The notes under the pieces were generated by a model. The model had not been told where the DNA came from and made no database searches. It saw nothing but the letters and a program-made list of their open reading frames with translations. A stretch of 64,000 bases of DNA from assembly GCF_014216315.1 (NCBI RefSeq), contig NZ_CP045702.1, positions 806,001 through 870,000 of the forward strand, in the 5' to 3' direction. This document shows, piece by piece, positions 9,289 through 18,466 of this stretch (position 1 is its first letter; the number at the start of each line of letters is the position of its first letter). Both the position numbers and the translations under genes were made by a program. The stretch comes from Streptomyces finlayi (lineage in GTDB: Bacteria; Actinomycetota; Actinomycetes; Streptomycetales; Streptomycetaceae).

Positions 9289-10377
9289 GTGCCGATCGTC
9301 CGCAGACTACGCCACGTGGTACGCCGCACCCGTCGGCCCGGAGTGGACCTCAGCCACCCCGCACGCTCGCCGCTGGGCAGCGCGGTGGTCAACTGCGTGC
9401 TGTACGAGGACGGTGTCCGGCACCCGGTCGCCTGCCCGGCGGACAAGGCGCTGCGCCAGGTCCGTCGCGGCGGACGGGGTTTCGTCTGGCTCGGTCTGCA
9501 CGAGCCGTCCGCTGAGGAATTCGCCTGGGTGGCCGAGCTGTTCGGCCTGCACCCGCTCGCCGTCGAGGACGCGGTGACGGCCCACCAGCGGCCGAAGGTC
9601 GAGCGGTACGAGGAGACGCTGTTCGCCGTCTTCAAGACCTGCGGCTACGTCGAGCACGAGCGACTCACCGCCACCAGCGAGGTGGTGGACACCGGCGAGA
9701 TCATGATCTTCACGGGTGCCGACTTCGTGATCACGGTGCGGCACGGCAGCCATGGCTCGCTCGGACCGCTCAGGGAGGCCCTGGAGGCGGACCCGGAGCA
9801 GTTGGCCAAGGGCCCCGCCGCCGTGCTGCACGCGATAGCCGACCATGTGGTCGACAACTACCTGCTGGTCGCCGACGCGGTGCAGCACGACATCGACGCG
9901 GTGGAGACGGCTGTCTTCAGCGAGGAGGCGGGCCGGGGCGACGCCGGGCGCATCTACCAGCTGAAGCGTGAGCTGATGGAGTTCAAGCGGGCGGTGGCGC
10001 CACTGAACCGACCGCTCCAGAACCTGGCGGACCGGCCGATGAAGCCGGTGGGCCCGGAGTTCCAGCCGTACTTCCGCGACGTCGCGGAGCATCTGGCCCG
10101 TACGGCGGACCAGATCGCCTCCTTCGACGCGCTGCTCGACTCGGTGCTCCAGGCCCATCTGGCGCAGGTGACCGTCGCCCAGAACGAGGACATGCGCAAG
10201 ATCACGGCGTGGGCCGCAGTCATCGCCGTACCCACGATGGTCTGCGGGGTGTACGGCATGAACTTCGCGTACATGCCGGAGCTGCGGTGGACCTACGGCT
10301 ATCCGTTCGTCGTCGGCCTCATGGCCACCGCCTGCTTCGTCATCCACCGCGGCTTCCGCCGCAACGGCTGGCTCTGA
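9289..10377 (+). CDS. corA: CorA-family Mg2+/Co2+ transporter
   Basis: This is a 362-aa divalent-cation channel of the inner membrane. The N-terminal cytoplasmic funnel domain is followed by a long helix and two C-terminal transmembrane helices. The signature GMN sits at about residue 322 in VYGMNFAYMPELRWTYGYP, at the end of the first membrane helix, as in all CorA proteins. GTG 9289 is preferred over more upstream starts because AAGGAG precedes it at ideal spacing and the reading frame upstream runs into the tandem repeat. It ends 9 bp before the convergent aldo/keto reductase. No Mg2+ riboswitch was recognised in the leader. Confidence 0.92.
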   Translation: MPIVRRLRHVVRRTRRPGVDLSHPARSPLGSAVVNCVLYEDGVRHPVACPADKALRQVRRGGRGFVWLGLHEPSAEEFAWVAELFGLHPLAVEDAVTAHQRPKVERYEETLFAVFKTCGYVEHERLTATSEVVDTGEIMIFTGADFVITVRHGSHGSLGPLREALEADPEQLAKGPAAVLHAIADHVVDNYLLVADAVQHDIDAVETAVFSEEAGRGDAGRIYQLKRELMEFKRAVAPLNRPLQNLADRPMKPVGPEFQPYFRDVAEHLARTADQIASFDALLDSVLQAHLAQVTVAQNEDMRKITAWAAVIAVPTMVCGVYGMNFAYMPELRWTYGYPFVVGLMATACFVIHRGFRRNGWL

Positions 10378-10386
10378 CGGGACGCG

Positions 10387-11379
<993 letters not shown>

Positions 11380-11505
11380 ACACGGGCTCCACGGGAGAGT
11401 TCCTGGGTACGCGCCGGGCTCGGTGCGCGCACCCAGGCTCGCGCAGAACGATCCAGCAGTCCAACAGGAGATTCCGGTCGGATTCATCGCCTACATTTCT
11501 CAATC

Positions 11506-12396
11506 ATGGAACTGCGTCAGCTGGAGCACTTCGTCGCCGTCGCCGAGGAGCAGCACTTCACCCGTGCCGCCGAGCGCCTCGCCGTGTCCCAGTCGGGGCT
11601 GTCCGCGTCCGTGCGGGCGCTGGAACAGGAGCTGCGGACCCCGTTGTTCAGCCGTACGACGCGTTCGGTCCGGCTGACCGAGGCGGGGCGGGCCCTTCTC
11701 GTGGAGGCGGAACGGACTCTGGCGGGGGCGCGGGCGGCGAAGGACGCCGTCGATGCCGTGCGGGGGCTGCTGCGCGGCACTCTGACCGTGGGGGTCGAGC
11801 AGTGCGTGGCGGGAGTCAGTCCCGCGCAGCTCCTCGCGGCGTTCCACCGGGCCCATCCGCACATGGAACTCCGGCTCCGTCAGGAGGGCACGTCCAGTCT
11901 CCTCGACGGGGTGGCGGGTGGACGACTCGACATCGCCTTCGCGGCCACGGTCAGCGCGCTGGAGTGGCGCGGCCGGCTGATGCCGCTGGCCAGGGAGCCG
12001 ATGGTCGTCCTGTGCGCCCCGGGCCACCGCTTCGCCCGGGAGTCGTCGGTGGCGTGGACGGATCTGGCCGGGGAGTCGTTCATCGACTTTCATCCGGACT
12101 GGGGCCCCCGCCGGGCCGCGGACGAGGCGTTCGCGGCCGTCGGGGTGCGGCGCACGGTGGCCCTTGAGGTGAGCGACGTGCACAGCCTGCTGGAGCTGGT
12201 CCACGAGAAGCTGGGCATCGCGGTGGTGCCGCAGCACTTCGCCCGCAAGCCCGAGGCCGGGCGGCTGGTGGCGGTGGAACCGCGGGGCCCGCACCGGCCG
12301 GTGTACGAGAGCGTGGTGGTGCTCCCGCCGGCCCTGGCCATGAGTCCCGGTGCGCGGGCCCTGATGAGCCTGGTCGGCACGGACGGCAGGTGCTGA
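11506..12396 (+). CDS. LysR-family transcriptional regulator
   Basis: The product is 296 aa. The N-terminal winged helix-turn-helix is classic (MELRQLEHFVAVAEEQHF, then AAERLAVSQSGLSASVRALE) and is followed by a substrate-binding effector domain of about 200 residues. It lies head to head with the aldo/keto reductase and probably controls it and itself. There is no ribosome-binding site before ATG 11506. Instead TACATT lies at 11492-11497, 8 nt before the start codon, compatible with a leaderless transcript. The effector is unknown. Confidence 0.9.
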   Translation: MELRQLEHFVAVAEEQHFTRAAERLAVSQSGLSASVRALEQELRTPLFSRTTRSVRLTEAGRALLVEAERTLAGARAAKDAVDAVRGLLRGTLTVGVEQCVAGVSPAQLLAAFHRAHPHMELRLRQEGTSSLLDGVAGGRLDIAFAATVSALEWRGRLMPLAREPMVVLCAPGHRFARESSVAWTDLAGESFIDFHPDWGPRRAADEAFAAVGVRRTVALEVSDVHSLLELVHEKLGIAVVPQHFARKPEAGRLVAVEPRGPHRPVYESVVVLPPALAMSPGARALMSLVGTDGRC

Positions 12397-12419
12397 ACGC
12401 GCGGGCGTCGAGGGCGCCG

Positions 12420-12528
12420 GTGCTGGACGCGGCGGCGCGGGGACGCGCCTGACGACTCCGGCAGGACGGCACTCGAGCACACCGAGGACAGCGGCTACGA
12501 GGAGATCGCCCGCCTGCTCCGCGGGTGA
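12420..12528 (+). pseudogene. Ankyrin-repeat protein tail, frameshifted remnant
   Basis: Just after the LysR gene, one frame reads VLDAAARGRA then stop. The next frame continues in register as DDSGRTALEHTEDSGYEEIA plus RLLRG and a stop at 12526-12528. Joined, these give a typical C-terminal ankyrin repeat (x-GRTALEHA...G..EIA.LL). The two halves are separated by one frameshift, and no upstream repeats remain. The likely reading is a decayed ankyrin gene tail. It is short, so a chance resemblance cannot be fully excluded. Confidence 0.5.
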
Positions 12529-12544
12529 GGGGCGGGCACGCCGC

Positions 12545-14992
12545 TCAGTCCTCGTGACCGAGCTGGAGGTCCCGTTCGGTGCGACCGCCGCCCGCCATCT
12601 GGAGGACCGTCGCCACGGGCGGGTACCCGGCGGCGATGACCGTGTACTCCCCCGAGGACAGGTCGACGAACCTGAAGGTGCCCTCGGGGCCTGTGGTGAG
12701 GGTGTCGACCACGTTGCCCGCCGCGTCGAGCAGAGTCACCCGGGCGTCCTCCACGGGCCGCCCGCCGTTGGCCCGTACGGTGCCGCGCAGGACGGCGCCA
12801 CCGGCCAGTTCGATGTCCTGCCGGGTCTCGCGGGCCGCCTGCACGCTGACCGGCAGCGCGGCCGGCCTGAACGCCGGGGCGCTGGCGGCGAGGGTGTATT
12901 CGCCGGCCACCAGCTCCGTGATCACATAGCCGCCCTCCCGCCCCGTGCGGGCGGTCGCGACGACCTCGCCGCGTACGTCGGTCAGGGTCACCGCGGCGTC
13001 GCGTACCGGGAGTCCGTCGGCCGTGACGACCGTACCGGCGAGCCGGCCGGCGCCGCCGAGGACCACGTCGAGCTCGACGGGCCGGTCACCGACGGTGACG
13101 CTGACGGCCTGCGGCTGGTGCCCGCCCGCCGCGGCGATCAGGACGTACGAGCCGGAGCCGGGCACGCTCAGCGCGTACCGCCCGTCGTCGCCGCTGGCGC
13201 TCCGCCCGGCCTGCATCCCCTGACCGTCGATGAGGGTGAGGGCGGCCCGCGGGACCTTGGTGCCGTCGGGGTGCTGGACGTAGCCGCAGACCGGCACGCC
13301 GGCTGCGTGACCGACCGTCACCGTGACCGAGTTCGAACGGGCGGCGGGGACGGTCGCCGAGCCGAGTGCCGTGTCGGCTGCCGTGTCGGGGATGGGGTGG
13401 GACACCAGCGGTTTCTCCTTGAGGAAGAAGGCGAGGAACAGACCGAGCAGAAGGACCGGCACCAGGTACAGGAAGATGCGTGGCATCGCGTCGGCGTACG
13501 CCTGGATGTAGGCGTCGCGCAGAGCGGGTTCCATGGCGTGGACCAGTTGTGGGGTGATCGACTCCGGGTCGGGGAGCCCGACGCCGGCCGGGAGGCGTAC
13601 GTCGAGGGCGTCCGAGAGCCGTCCGGCGAAGAGCGTGCCGAAGATCGCGGCCCCGACGCTGCCGCCGATCTGCCGGAAGTAGTTGTTGGCGCTGGTCGCG
13701 GTGCCCAGGTCGGCGGGGCGCACCGAGTTCTGCACGGCGAGCACCAGCACGGGCATGACCAGGCCGATCCCCAGGCCCAGGACGGCCTGGGCGAGGCTGT
13801 ACTCGAAGCGGGAGGTGCCGGTTTCGAGCCGGGAGAGCAGCCACATGCCGACGGCCGAGATCGCACTGCCGGCCAGGGGGTAGATCCGGTAGCGGCCGGT
13901 ACGGGAGATCAGCTGCCCGGAGACGACGGAGGCGCCGACGATGCCCCCCATCATCGGCAGCATCAGCAGTCCGGACTCGGTGGCGGAGGCCCCGTCGACC
14001 ATCTGGAGATACGTCGGCAGGTAGCTGGCCGCGCCGAAGAGCGCGACGCCGATGACCGCGCCGACAAGCCCCGTGACGGTGAAGACCGAGTCGCGGAAGA
14101 GATGCAGCGGAATGATCGGTTCGGGCGCGCGGCGTTCCACCGCGAGGAAGAGCAGGGTCGTTCCAGCTGCTCCGGCGGCGAGCCCCAGGATGGTCCGCGA
14201 GCCCCAGGCGTACTCGGTCCCGCCCCAGCTCGTGAGCAGCACGAGGCAGGTGGACGCGGCGGCGAGCAGCACCGCGCCGAGGATGTCGAGGCGGGGGCGT
14301 ACGGTCGGCTTGGGGAGCTTGAGCACGACGGCGATGACGACGAAGGTGACGAGGCCGAACGGGACGTTGATGTAGAAGCACCAGCGCCACGAGGCGTGGT
14401 CGGTGAAGAAGCCGCCGAGCAGCGGGCCCGCGACGGACGCGAGGCCGAAGACCGCGCCGATGAGGCCCATGAAGCGGCCTCGCTCCCGGGGCGGGACGAT
14501 GTCCGCGATGATCGCCTGGACGCCGATCATGAGGCCGCCGCCGCCGATGCCCTGGATCGCGCGGAACGCGATCAGCTCGTCCATGGTGCGGGACCAGCCG
14601 GCGAGCGCGGAGCCGATGACGAACACGACGATGGCGAACTGGAAGACGCCCTTGCGGCCGAAGAGGTCGCCGAGCTTCCCGTAGATCGGCAGGCCGATCG
14701 TGGAGGCGAGCAGATAGGCGGTGACCGCCCAGGACATCTTCTCCAGGCCGTGCAGCTCACCGACGATCTTCGGCAGTGCGGTGGCGACGATCATCTGGTC
14801 GAGCGCCGCGAGCAGCAGGGTCAGCATCAGGCCGACGAAGACCATCCTGACCCGGCCGTGGGTGATTTCGGAGGGCGGGACGGCGGGCGCGGCGGGGTCC
14901 TGGTCCGACGGCGGTGGGGGTGGCGCGGTCCGTGTCCCGGCTCCCCCTGTGCCACTCGGTTCGTCCTTCACCAGAGTGATCCCACCCACCAC
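12545..14992 (-). CDS. DHA2/EmrB-type MFS exporter with three regulatory-like Ig repeats at the C-terminus
   Basis: The product is 815 aa. After a Pro-rich cytoplasmic leader come 14 membrane helices with drug:H+ antiporter motifs: LDQMIVATALPKI (motif D1), LGDLFGRKGVFQF (motif A) and a motif-C-like GPLLGGFFTD. After the last helix (about residue 535) there are about 270 residues holding three carboxypeptidase-regulatory-like (CarboxypepD_reg) beta repeats, each of the form 'G.V...DG.PV..A.VTL.D..G......T...G.Y....L..G.Y.L.A'. DHA2 exporters normally end shortly after helix 14 with the C-terminus in the cytoplasm, so this tail is an added module. GTG 14992 is preferred because GAGGGGAG lies 6 nt upstream. 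The substrate is unknown, probably a hydrophobic drug-like compound. Confidence 0.88.
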   Translation of the reverse strand: MVGGITLVKDEPSGTGGAGTRTAPPPPPSDQDPAAPAVPPSEITHGRVRMVFVGLMLTLLLAALDQMIVATALPKIVGELHGLEKMSWAVTAYLLASTIGLPIYGKLGDLFGRKGVFQFAIVVFVIGSALAGWSRTMDELIAFRAIQGIGGGGLMIGVQAIIADIVPPRERGRFMGLIGAVFGLASVAGPLLGGFFTDHASWRWCFYINVPFGLVTFVVIAVVLKLPKPTVRPRLDILGAVLLAAASTCLVLLTSWGGTEYAWGSRTILGLAAGAAGTTLLFLAVERRAPEPIIPLHLFRDSVFTVTGLVGAVIGVALFGAASYLPTYLQMVDGASATESGLLMLPMMGGIVGASVVSGQLISRTGRYRIYPLAGSAISAVGMWLLSRLETGTSRFEYSLAQAVLGLGIGLVMPVLVLAVQNSVRPADLGTATSANNYFRQIGGSVGAAIFGTLFAGRLSDALDVRLPAGVGLPDPESITPQLVHAMEPALRDAYIQAYADAMPRIFLYLVPVLLLGLFLAFFLKEKPLVSHPIPDTAADTALGSATVPAARSNSVTVTVGHAAGVPVCGYVQHPDGTKVPRAALTLIDGQGMQAGRSASGDDGRYALSVPGSGSYVLIAAAGGHQPQAVSVTVGDRPVELDVVLGGAGRLAGTVVTADGLPVRDAAVTLTDVRGEVVATARTGREGGYVITELVAGEYTLAASAPAFRPAALPVSVQAARETRQDIELAGGAVLRGTVRANGGRPVEDARVTLLDAAGNVVDTLTTGPEGTFRFVDLSSGEYTVIAAGYPPVATVLQMAGGGRTERDLQLGHED

Positions 14993-15180
14993 GAAACGCT
15001 CCCCTCGTCGCACCTGCGCCGCCCATTTGTCGCATCGCGCGGCAAGGCGGGGCAAACGCGACCGGGAGTGCGACCGGCGCATTCGGAGGGCTTATGCGCC
15101 GGTCGGGGGCACTACGGCGCACAACCGGCCGTCCCGGAAAACCACCCGTTCCGGTGAGGCCGGCCGACGGCGCCCGGAGG

Positions 15181-15624
15181 CTACTTCTCGACCTCGGTGG
15201 CGAGGTTCTGGAGCAGTTCGTCGTAGATGCGGCCGAGCCCCTTGGGCGCGAAGGTGCGCTCGAAGAACCCGCCGATGCCGCCGGCGCCGTCCCACACCGT
15301 GGAGACGACCGCGCGGGACCTGCCCTCGCCGGCCGGGGTGACGGTCCAGGTGGTGACCATCGAGGAGTTTCGGTCCTTCTCGACCAGCTGGCCGTCGGTC
15401 GGCTCGGTGACGTCCAGCAGGCAGTCACGGACGCGCTTGCTGGTGGCCTGGAGCTTCCAGTGCACGACGGTGCCCTCACCGTCGCCGCCCTCTCGCACCT
15501 CGTACTCGCCGAAGTGACCGGTCATCACCTTGCCCCGGACCTCCTTGTAGTCGGCCAGCGCATCGAACACCGCTTCCGCGTCCGCCGCGATGACCCGCTC
15601 TGTCGTTGCCTCGACCTGCGCCAT
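15181..15624 (-). CDS. SRPBCC/polyketide-cyclase-like small protein
   Basis: This 147-aa protein has the START/SRPBCC helix-grip fold: VEATTERVIAADAEAVFDAL at the N-terminus, central beta strands with GEGTVVHWKL and SSMVTTWTV, and a long C-terminal helix ending LLQNLATEVEK. Such proteins bind hydrophobic ligands; this one resembles the polyketide cyclase/dehydrase-like group (PF10604) of general, mostly uncharacterised members. Start ATG 15624 has a strong GGAGG 6-7 nt upstream. It stands alone between the MFS gene and a divergent secreted hydrolase. No specific ligand can be assigned. Confidence 0.8.
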   Translation of the reverse strand: MAQVEATTERVIAADAEAVFDALADYKEVRGKVMTGHFGEYEVREGGDGEGTVVHWKLQATSKRVRDCLLDVTEPTDGQLVEKDRNSSMVTTWTVTPAGEGRSRAVVSTVWDGAGGIGGFFERTFAPKGLGRIYDELLQNLATEVEK

Positions 15625-15884
15625 GCCTGTTCCTCCACCACTCGACCGTTCGGGGTGTGCTGAGCCAACCACCTCGGGCACGCCCCTCAAAATCGGTCAC
15701 GCATGATCATGGGAACGGAAGTTCTATTCTCTGCCCACGTCACCCACGTCACCCCGCCCACGCGTGTCCCCCTGTCCAAATGGGTCAACTCTCGGCAGAT
15801 CGTGTCCTTCCGGGCCGGAATGCGGGGAACATGCGGCGGGGGCAGCGGCACCCTCGGCCGTGCTCCCTCATCTCGGGAGGCCGT

Positions 15885-17486
15885 ATGACGAAACGTGCAG
15901 GAATTCTGGTAGCCGTGGGCGCGGCGGTGGCGGGCCTGGTGACCGCCGTACCGTCCGCCGCGACCACCGACACGGGGACGGGAGCGTCCCGCGCCGCACC
16001 GGTCGAGTGGACCGGCTGCGCGACCAAGTCGTATCCGACGCTGCAGTGTGCGACGGTCCGTTCCCCGCTCGACCACGACCGCCCGTCGGGCCGTCAGGTC
16101 GCCCTCGCGCTCTCCCGGATTCCGCACACGGCGAAGACCTCGCAGGGCCCGCTCCTGGTCAATCCGGGCGGCCCCGGTGGCAGCGGACTCTCGATGGCCG
16201 GATTCGTGGCCTCCGCACTTCCCGCGAAGCTCGCCGCACAGTACGACGTGATCGGCTTCGATCCGCGCGGGGTCGGGAAGAGCCGCCCGGCGCTGAACTG
16301 CCTTCCCACGCACTTCGACCCGGTGCGCCCCGACTCCGTACCCCGCTCCCACCAGGACGAGCAGGCCCTCCGCGAGCGGGCCGCGAACTTCTCCGCGGCG
16401 TGCGGCGAGAAGCACGGGGATCTGCTGCCGTACATGGACACCGTCAGCGCCGCCCGGGACCTGGATGTGATCCGGGAGGCCCTGGGCGCGCGGCAGATCA
16501 ACTACTTCGGCTACTCCTACGGCACCTACCTGGGCGCGGTCTACGCGAAGCTGTTTCCCGAGCGGGTCCGGCGGCTGGTGCTGGACTCCGTCGTCGACCC
16601 CGAGGGGGTCTGGTACGACGACAACCTCGGTCAGGACTACGCGTTCGACGCCCGCCACAAGGCGTTCGCGGCCTGGGTCGCGAAGCATGACGCCACCTAC
16701 GGCCTCGGCCAGGACCCGGCGAAGGTCGAAGCGGCCTGGTACGACCTGCGCGAGTCGCTGCGGACGCGCCCCGCGGGCGGCAAGGTCGGAGCGAGCGAGC
16801 TCGAGGACACCTTCATGCCCGGCGGTTACTACGACGGCTACTGGCCATATCTGGCCGAGGCGTTCGCCGGGTACGTCCTCGACAACGACGAGGACGCCCT
16901 CGTCTCGGCGTACGAGAACTTCGGCGCCACCGGCGCGGGCGGCGGGAACAGTTACTCGGTCTACACGGCCGTGCAGTGCCGGGACGCCGGATGGCCGCGG
17001 GACTGGAACACCTGGCGCAACGACACCGCGACGGTGCACGCCAAGGCCCCGTTCATGGCCTGGAACAACACCTGGTACAACGCGCCGTGCGCTTCCTGGC
17101 CCGTGGCACCGCTGAATCCGGTGCGGGTGACCAATCACCGAATCCCGCCGGCCCTGCTGTTCCAGGCGACCGACGACGCGGCCACCCCGTACGAAGGCGC
17201 CGTCACCATGCACCGCAAGCTGAAGGGCTCCGGCCTCGTCGTCGAACAGGGCAGCGGGAACCACGGCATCACACTGAGCGGGAGCACCTGTCTGGACGCG
17301 TACCTGGTGGACTACCTCGCCACGGGCAGGGTCCCGCGCGGCGAGGGCGGCCGGGTGGACGCGGTCTGCGAGGCGCTCGCCGACCCGAAGCCGCTGCCCG
17401 CGGAGAAGTCGCTGCGGAGCACGGACGGCGCCGGTGGCGGTTTTGACGGCAAGGCGCTGCACGGGATGCTCGGCTTCCGCGGCTGA
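15885..17486 (+). CDS. Secreted alpha/beta hydrolase, tripeptidyl-aminopeptidase (Tap/SlpD-like) family
   Basis: The product is 533 aa. A signal peptide runs over about residues 1-28 (MTKRAGILVAVGAAVAGLVT...). The catalytic nucleophile is Ser211 in GYSYGTY. NPGGPGGSG near residue 95 forms the oxyanion loop. The acid lies in FQATDDAATPYEGA and the His in QGSGNHGITL. A C-terminal TAP-like domain (PF08386) completes the Streptomyces tripeptidyl-aminopeptidase architecture, as in Tap and SlpD/E. These enzymes remove tripeptides from secreted proteins. ATG 15885 has GGGAGG at 5 nt. It ends at a hairpin shared with the convergent HEAT-repeat gene. Confidence 0.88.
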   Translation: MTKRAGILVAVGAAVAGLVTAVPSAATTDTGTGASRAAPVEWTGCATKSYPTLQCATVRSPLDHDRPSGRQVALALSRIPHTAKTSQGPLLVNPGGPGGSGLSMAGFVASALPAKLAAQYDVIGFDPRGVGKSRPALNCLPTHFDPVRPDSVPRSHQDEQALRERAANFSAACGEKHGDLLPYMDTVSAARDLDVIREALGARQINYFGYSYGTYLGAVYAKLFPERVRRLVLDSVVDPEGVWYDDNLGQDYAFDARHKAFAAWVAKHDATYGLGQDPAKVEAAWYDLRESLRTRPAGGKVGASELEDTFMPGGYYDGYWPYLAEAFAGYVLDNDEDALVSAYENFGATGAGGGNSYSVYTAVQCRDAGWPRDWNTWRNDTATVHAKAPFMAWNNTWYNAPCASWPVAPLNPVRVTNHRIPPALLFQATDDAATPYEGAVTMHRKLKGSGLVVEQGSGNHGITLSGSTCLDAYLVDYLATGRVPRGEGGRVDAVCEALADPKPLPAEKSLRSTDGAGGGFDGKALHGMLGFRG

Positions 17487-17506
17487 CCGGGCCCGCCGGG
17501 CCGGTG

Positions 17507-17536
17507 GCCGGCCGGGCAGTTCACTGCCCGGCCGGC
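17507..17536. terminator. Bidirectional hairpin between convergent genes
   Basis: A perfect 13-bp stem (arms 17507-17519 and 17524-17536; left arm GCCGGCCGGGCAG) has a TTCA loop. It lies after the stop codon of the secreted hydrolase and also contains the stop codon of the convergent HEAT gene. It has no U tract, as is usual for Streptomyces terminators. Confidence 0.65.
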
Positions 17537-18096
17537 AGTCGGCCGAGGGCCTCGGCCGCGGCTCCGCCGAGGCGGGGGTGCGGCAGCGCCGCTTCGAGGA
17601 CCGGTCGGGCCGCGCCGTCACCCAGTCGGCCCAGCCCCTCCACACAGGCGAGGGCCACACGCCAGTGCGGCTCGTCGGGGTTCAGCAGGCGCTCCAGGGT
17701 GCTGACCAGGGCGGGTACCGATTCGGGGGCCCGCAGCTCGGCCAGCAGCCGGACGGGGTGCACCGCGTAGGCCGTGCGCAGGGTGTTGGTGGCGAGTGCC
17801 GCGGCGGCCCGGGGTGTGCGCGGGTCGCCGAGGCGCACCAGGGCGTGGGCGGCGGAGACACAGCGTTCGGGATCGCGGTGGTTGAGGAGGAGGACCAGTG
17901 CCTCGAAGGCCCTGCGGTCACCCGAGCAGCCGAGCCGGAACGCGGCGATCTCACGCGCCCACAGAGGGCGTCCCCGCTCCACGAGCACCCGGGCCAGCTC
18001 CTCGTCGTCGTCGGTGGCCACGAGCCGGTCGTACGCCGCCGAATCCCCCGCCTCCCCACACAGCCGGTCCGTCAGCGACCTGAACTCCTCATCCAT
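17521..18096 (-). CDS. HEAT-repeat protein
   Basis: The product is 191 aa, made almost wholly of paired helices of the HEAT/PBS-lyase type, for example CVSAAHALVRLGDPRTPRAA, SVPALVSTLERLL and ALACVEGLGRLGDGAARPVL. Such repeats are protein-binding scaffolds; no catalytic residues are seen and no function can be named. The start is taken as ATG 18096 (MDEEFRSL). It has no ribosome site, but TACGCT lies at 18104-18109 on the minus strand, exactly 7 nt before the ATG, the arrangement expected of a leaderless mRNA. An in-frame start 24 bp upstream has no supporting signal. Confidence 0.75.
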   Translation of the reverse strand: MDEEFRSLTDRLCGEAGDSAAYDRLVATDDDEELARVLVERGRPLWAREIAAFRLGCSGDRRAFEALVLLLNHRDPERCVSAAHALVRLGDPRTPRAAAALATNTLRTAYAVHPVRLLAELRAPESVPALVSTLERLLNPDEPHWRVALACVEGLGRLGDGAARPVLEAALPHPRLGGAAAEALGRLPAGQ

Positions 18097-18198
18097 GACG
18101 CTCAGCGTATCGGCGGACACGGACCGTACGGGCCCGGCCGCCGGACAGGCAGCCGCGAAGTGTGGTCCAGTGCACAGGGACTCAGGGCTGGCGCGCTC

Positions 18199-18215
18199 GT
18201 TACCCGCCGGTTAAC
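18199..18215. promoter_or_regulatory. Near-perfect 17-bp palindrome upstream of the 3-hydroxybutyryl-CoA dehydrogenase gene
   Basis: GTTACCCGCCGGTTAAC matches its own reverse complement at 7 of 8 paired positions around a central base. It lies in the 370-bp divergent region between the HEAT gene and the double 3-hydroxyacyl-CoA dehydrogenase gene, which otherwise holds no gene. Its size and symmetry fit a TetR-type operator; the TetR gene next to the dehydrogenase is the natural candidate. The distance to the dehydrogenase start (252 bp) implies a long leader or an upstream promoter. Confidence 0.4.
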
Positions 18216-18466
18216 CTCATGTGAGCGGGGCACAACCCCGTTGCTCCGACGGCCTGGTGACGCAGCCGCCCGGAGTGCTTGTCGGTTCGGCAGCTTTGTG
18301 AGACGCGACTCGGGACGGAGTCCGTCACCCTTCCCGGTTCCGGGTACGCCTGTGGCGCCCCGGCCCGTGCACCACGACACGCAGCTCGCGCACGCCCCGC
18401 GCCCGGACTCCTTCCTCGCGCGCTCCGTGCTTCCTCTTCAGTCGTCACTCACCCTGGAGTCCCGTG

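Noticed and set aside
15606..15884. N-terminal extension of the secreted hydrolase
   Set aside because: The frame is open upstream, but the ribosome site GGGAGG and the signal peptide point to ATG 15885.
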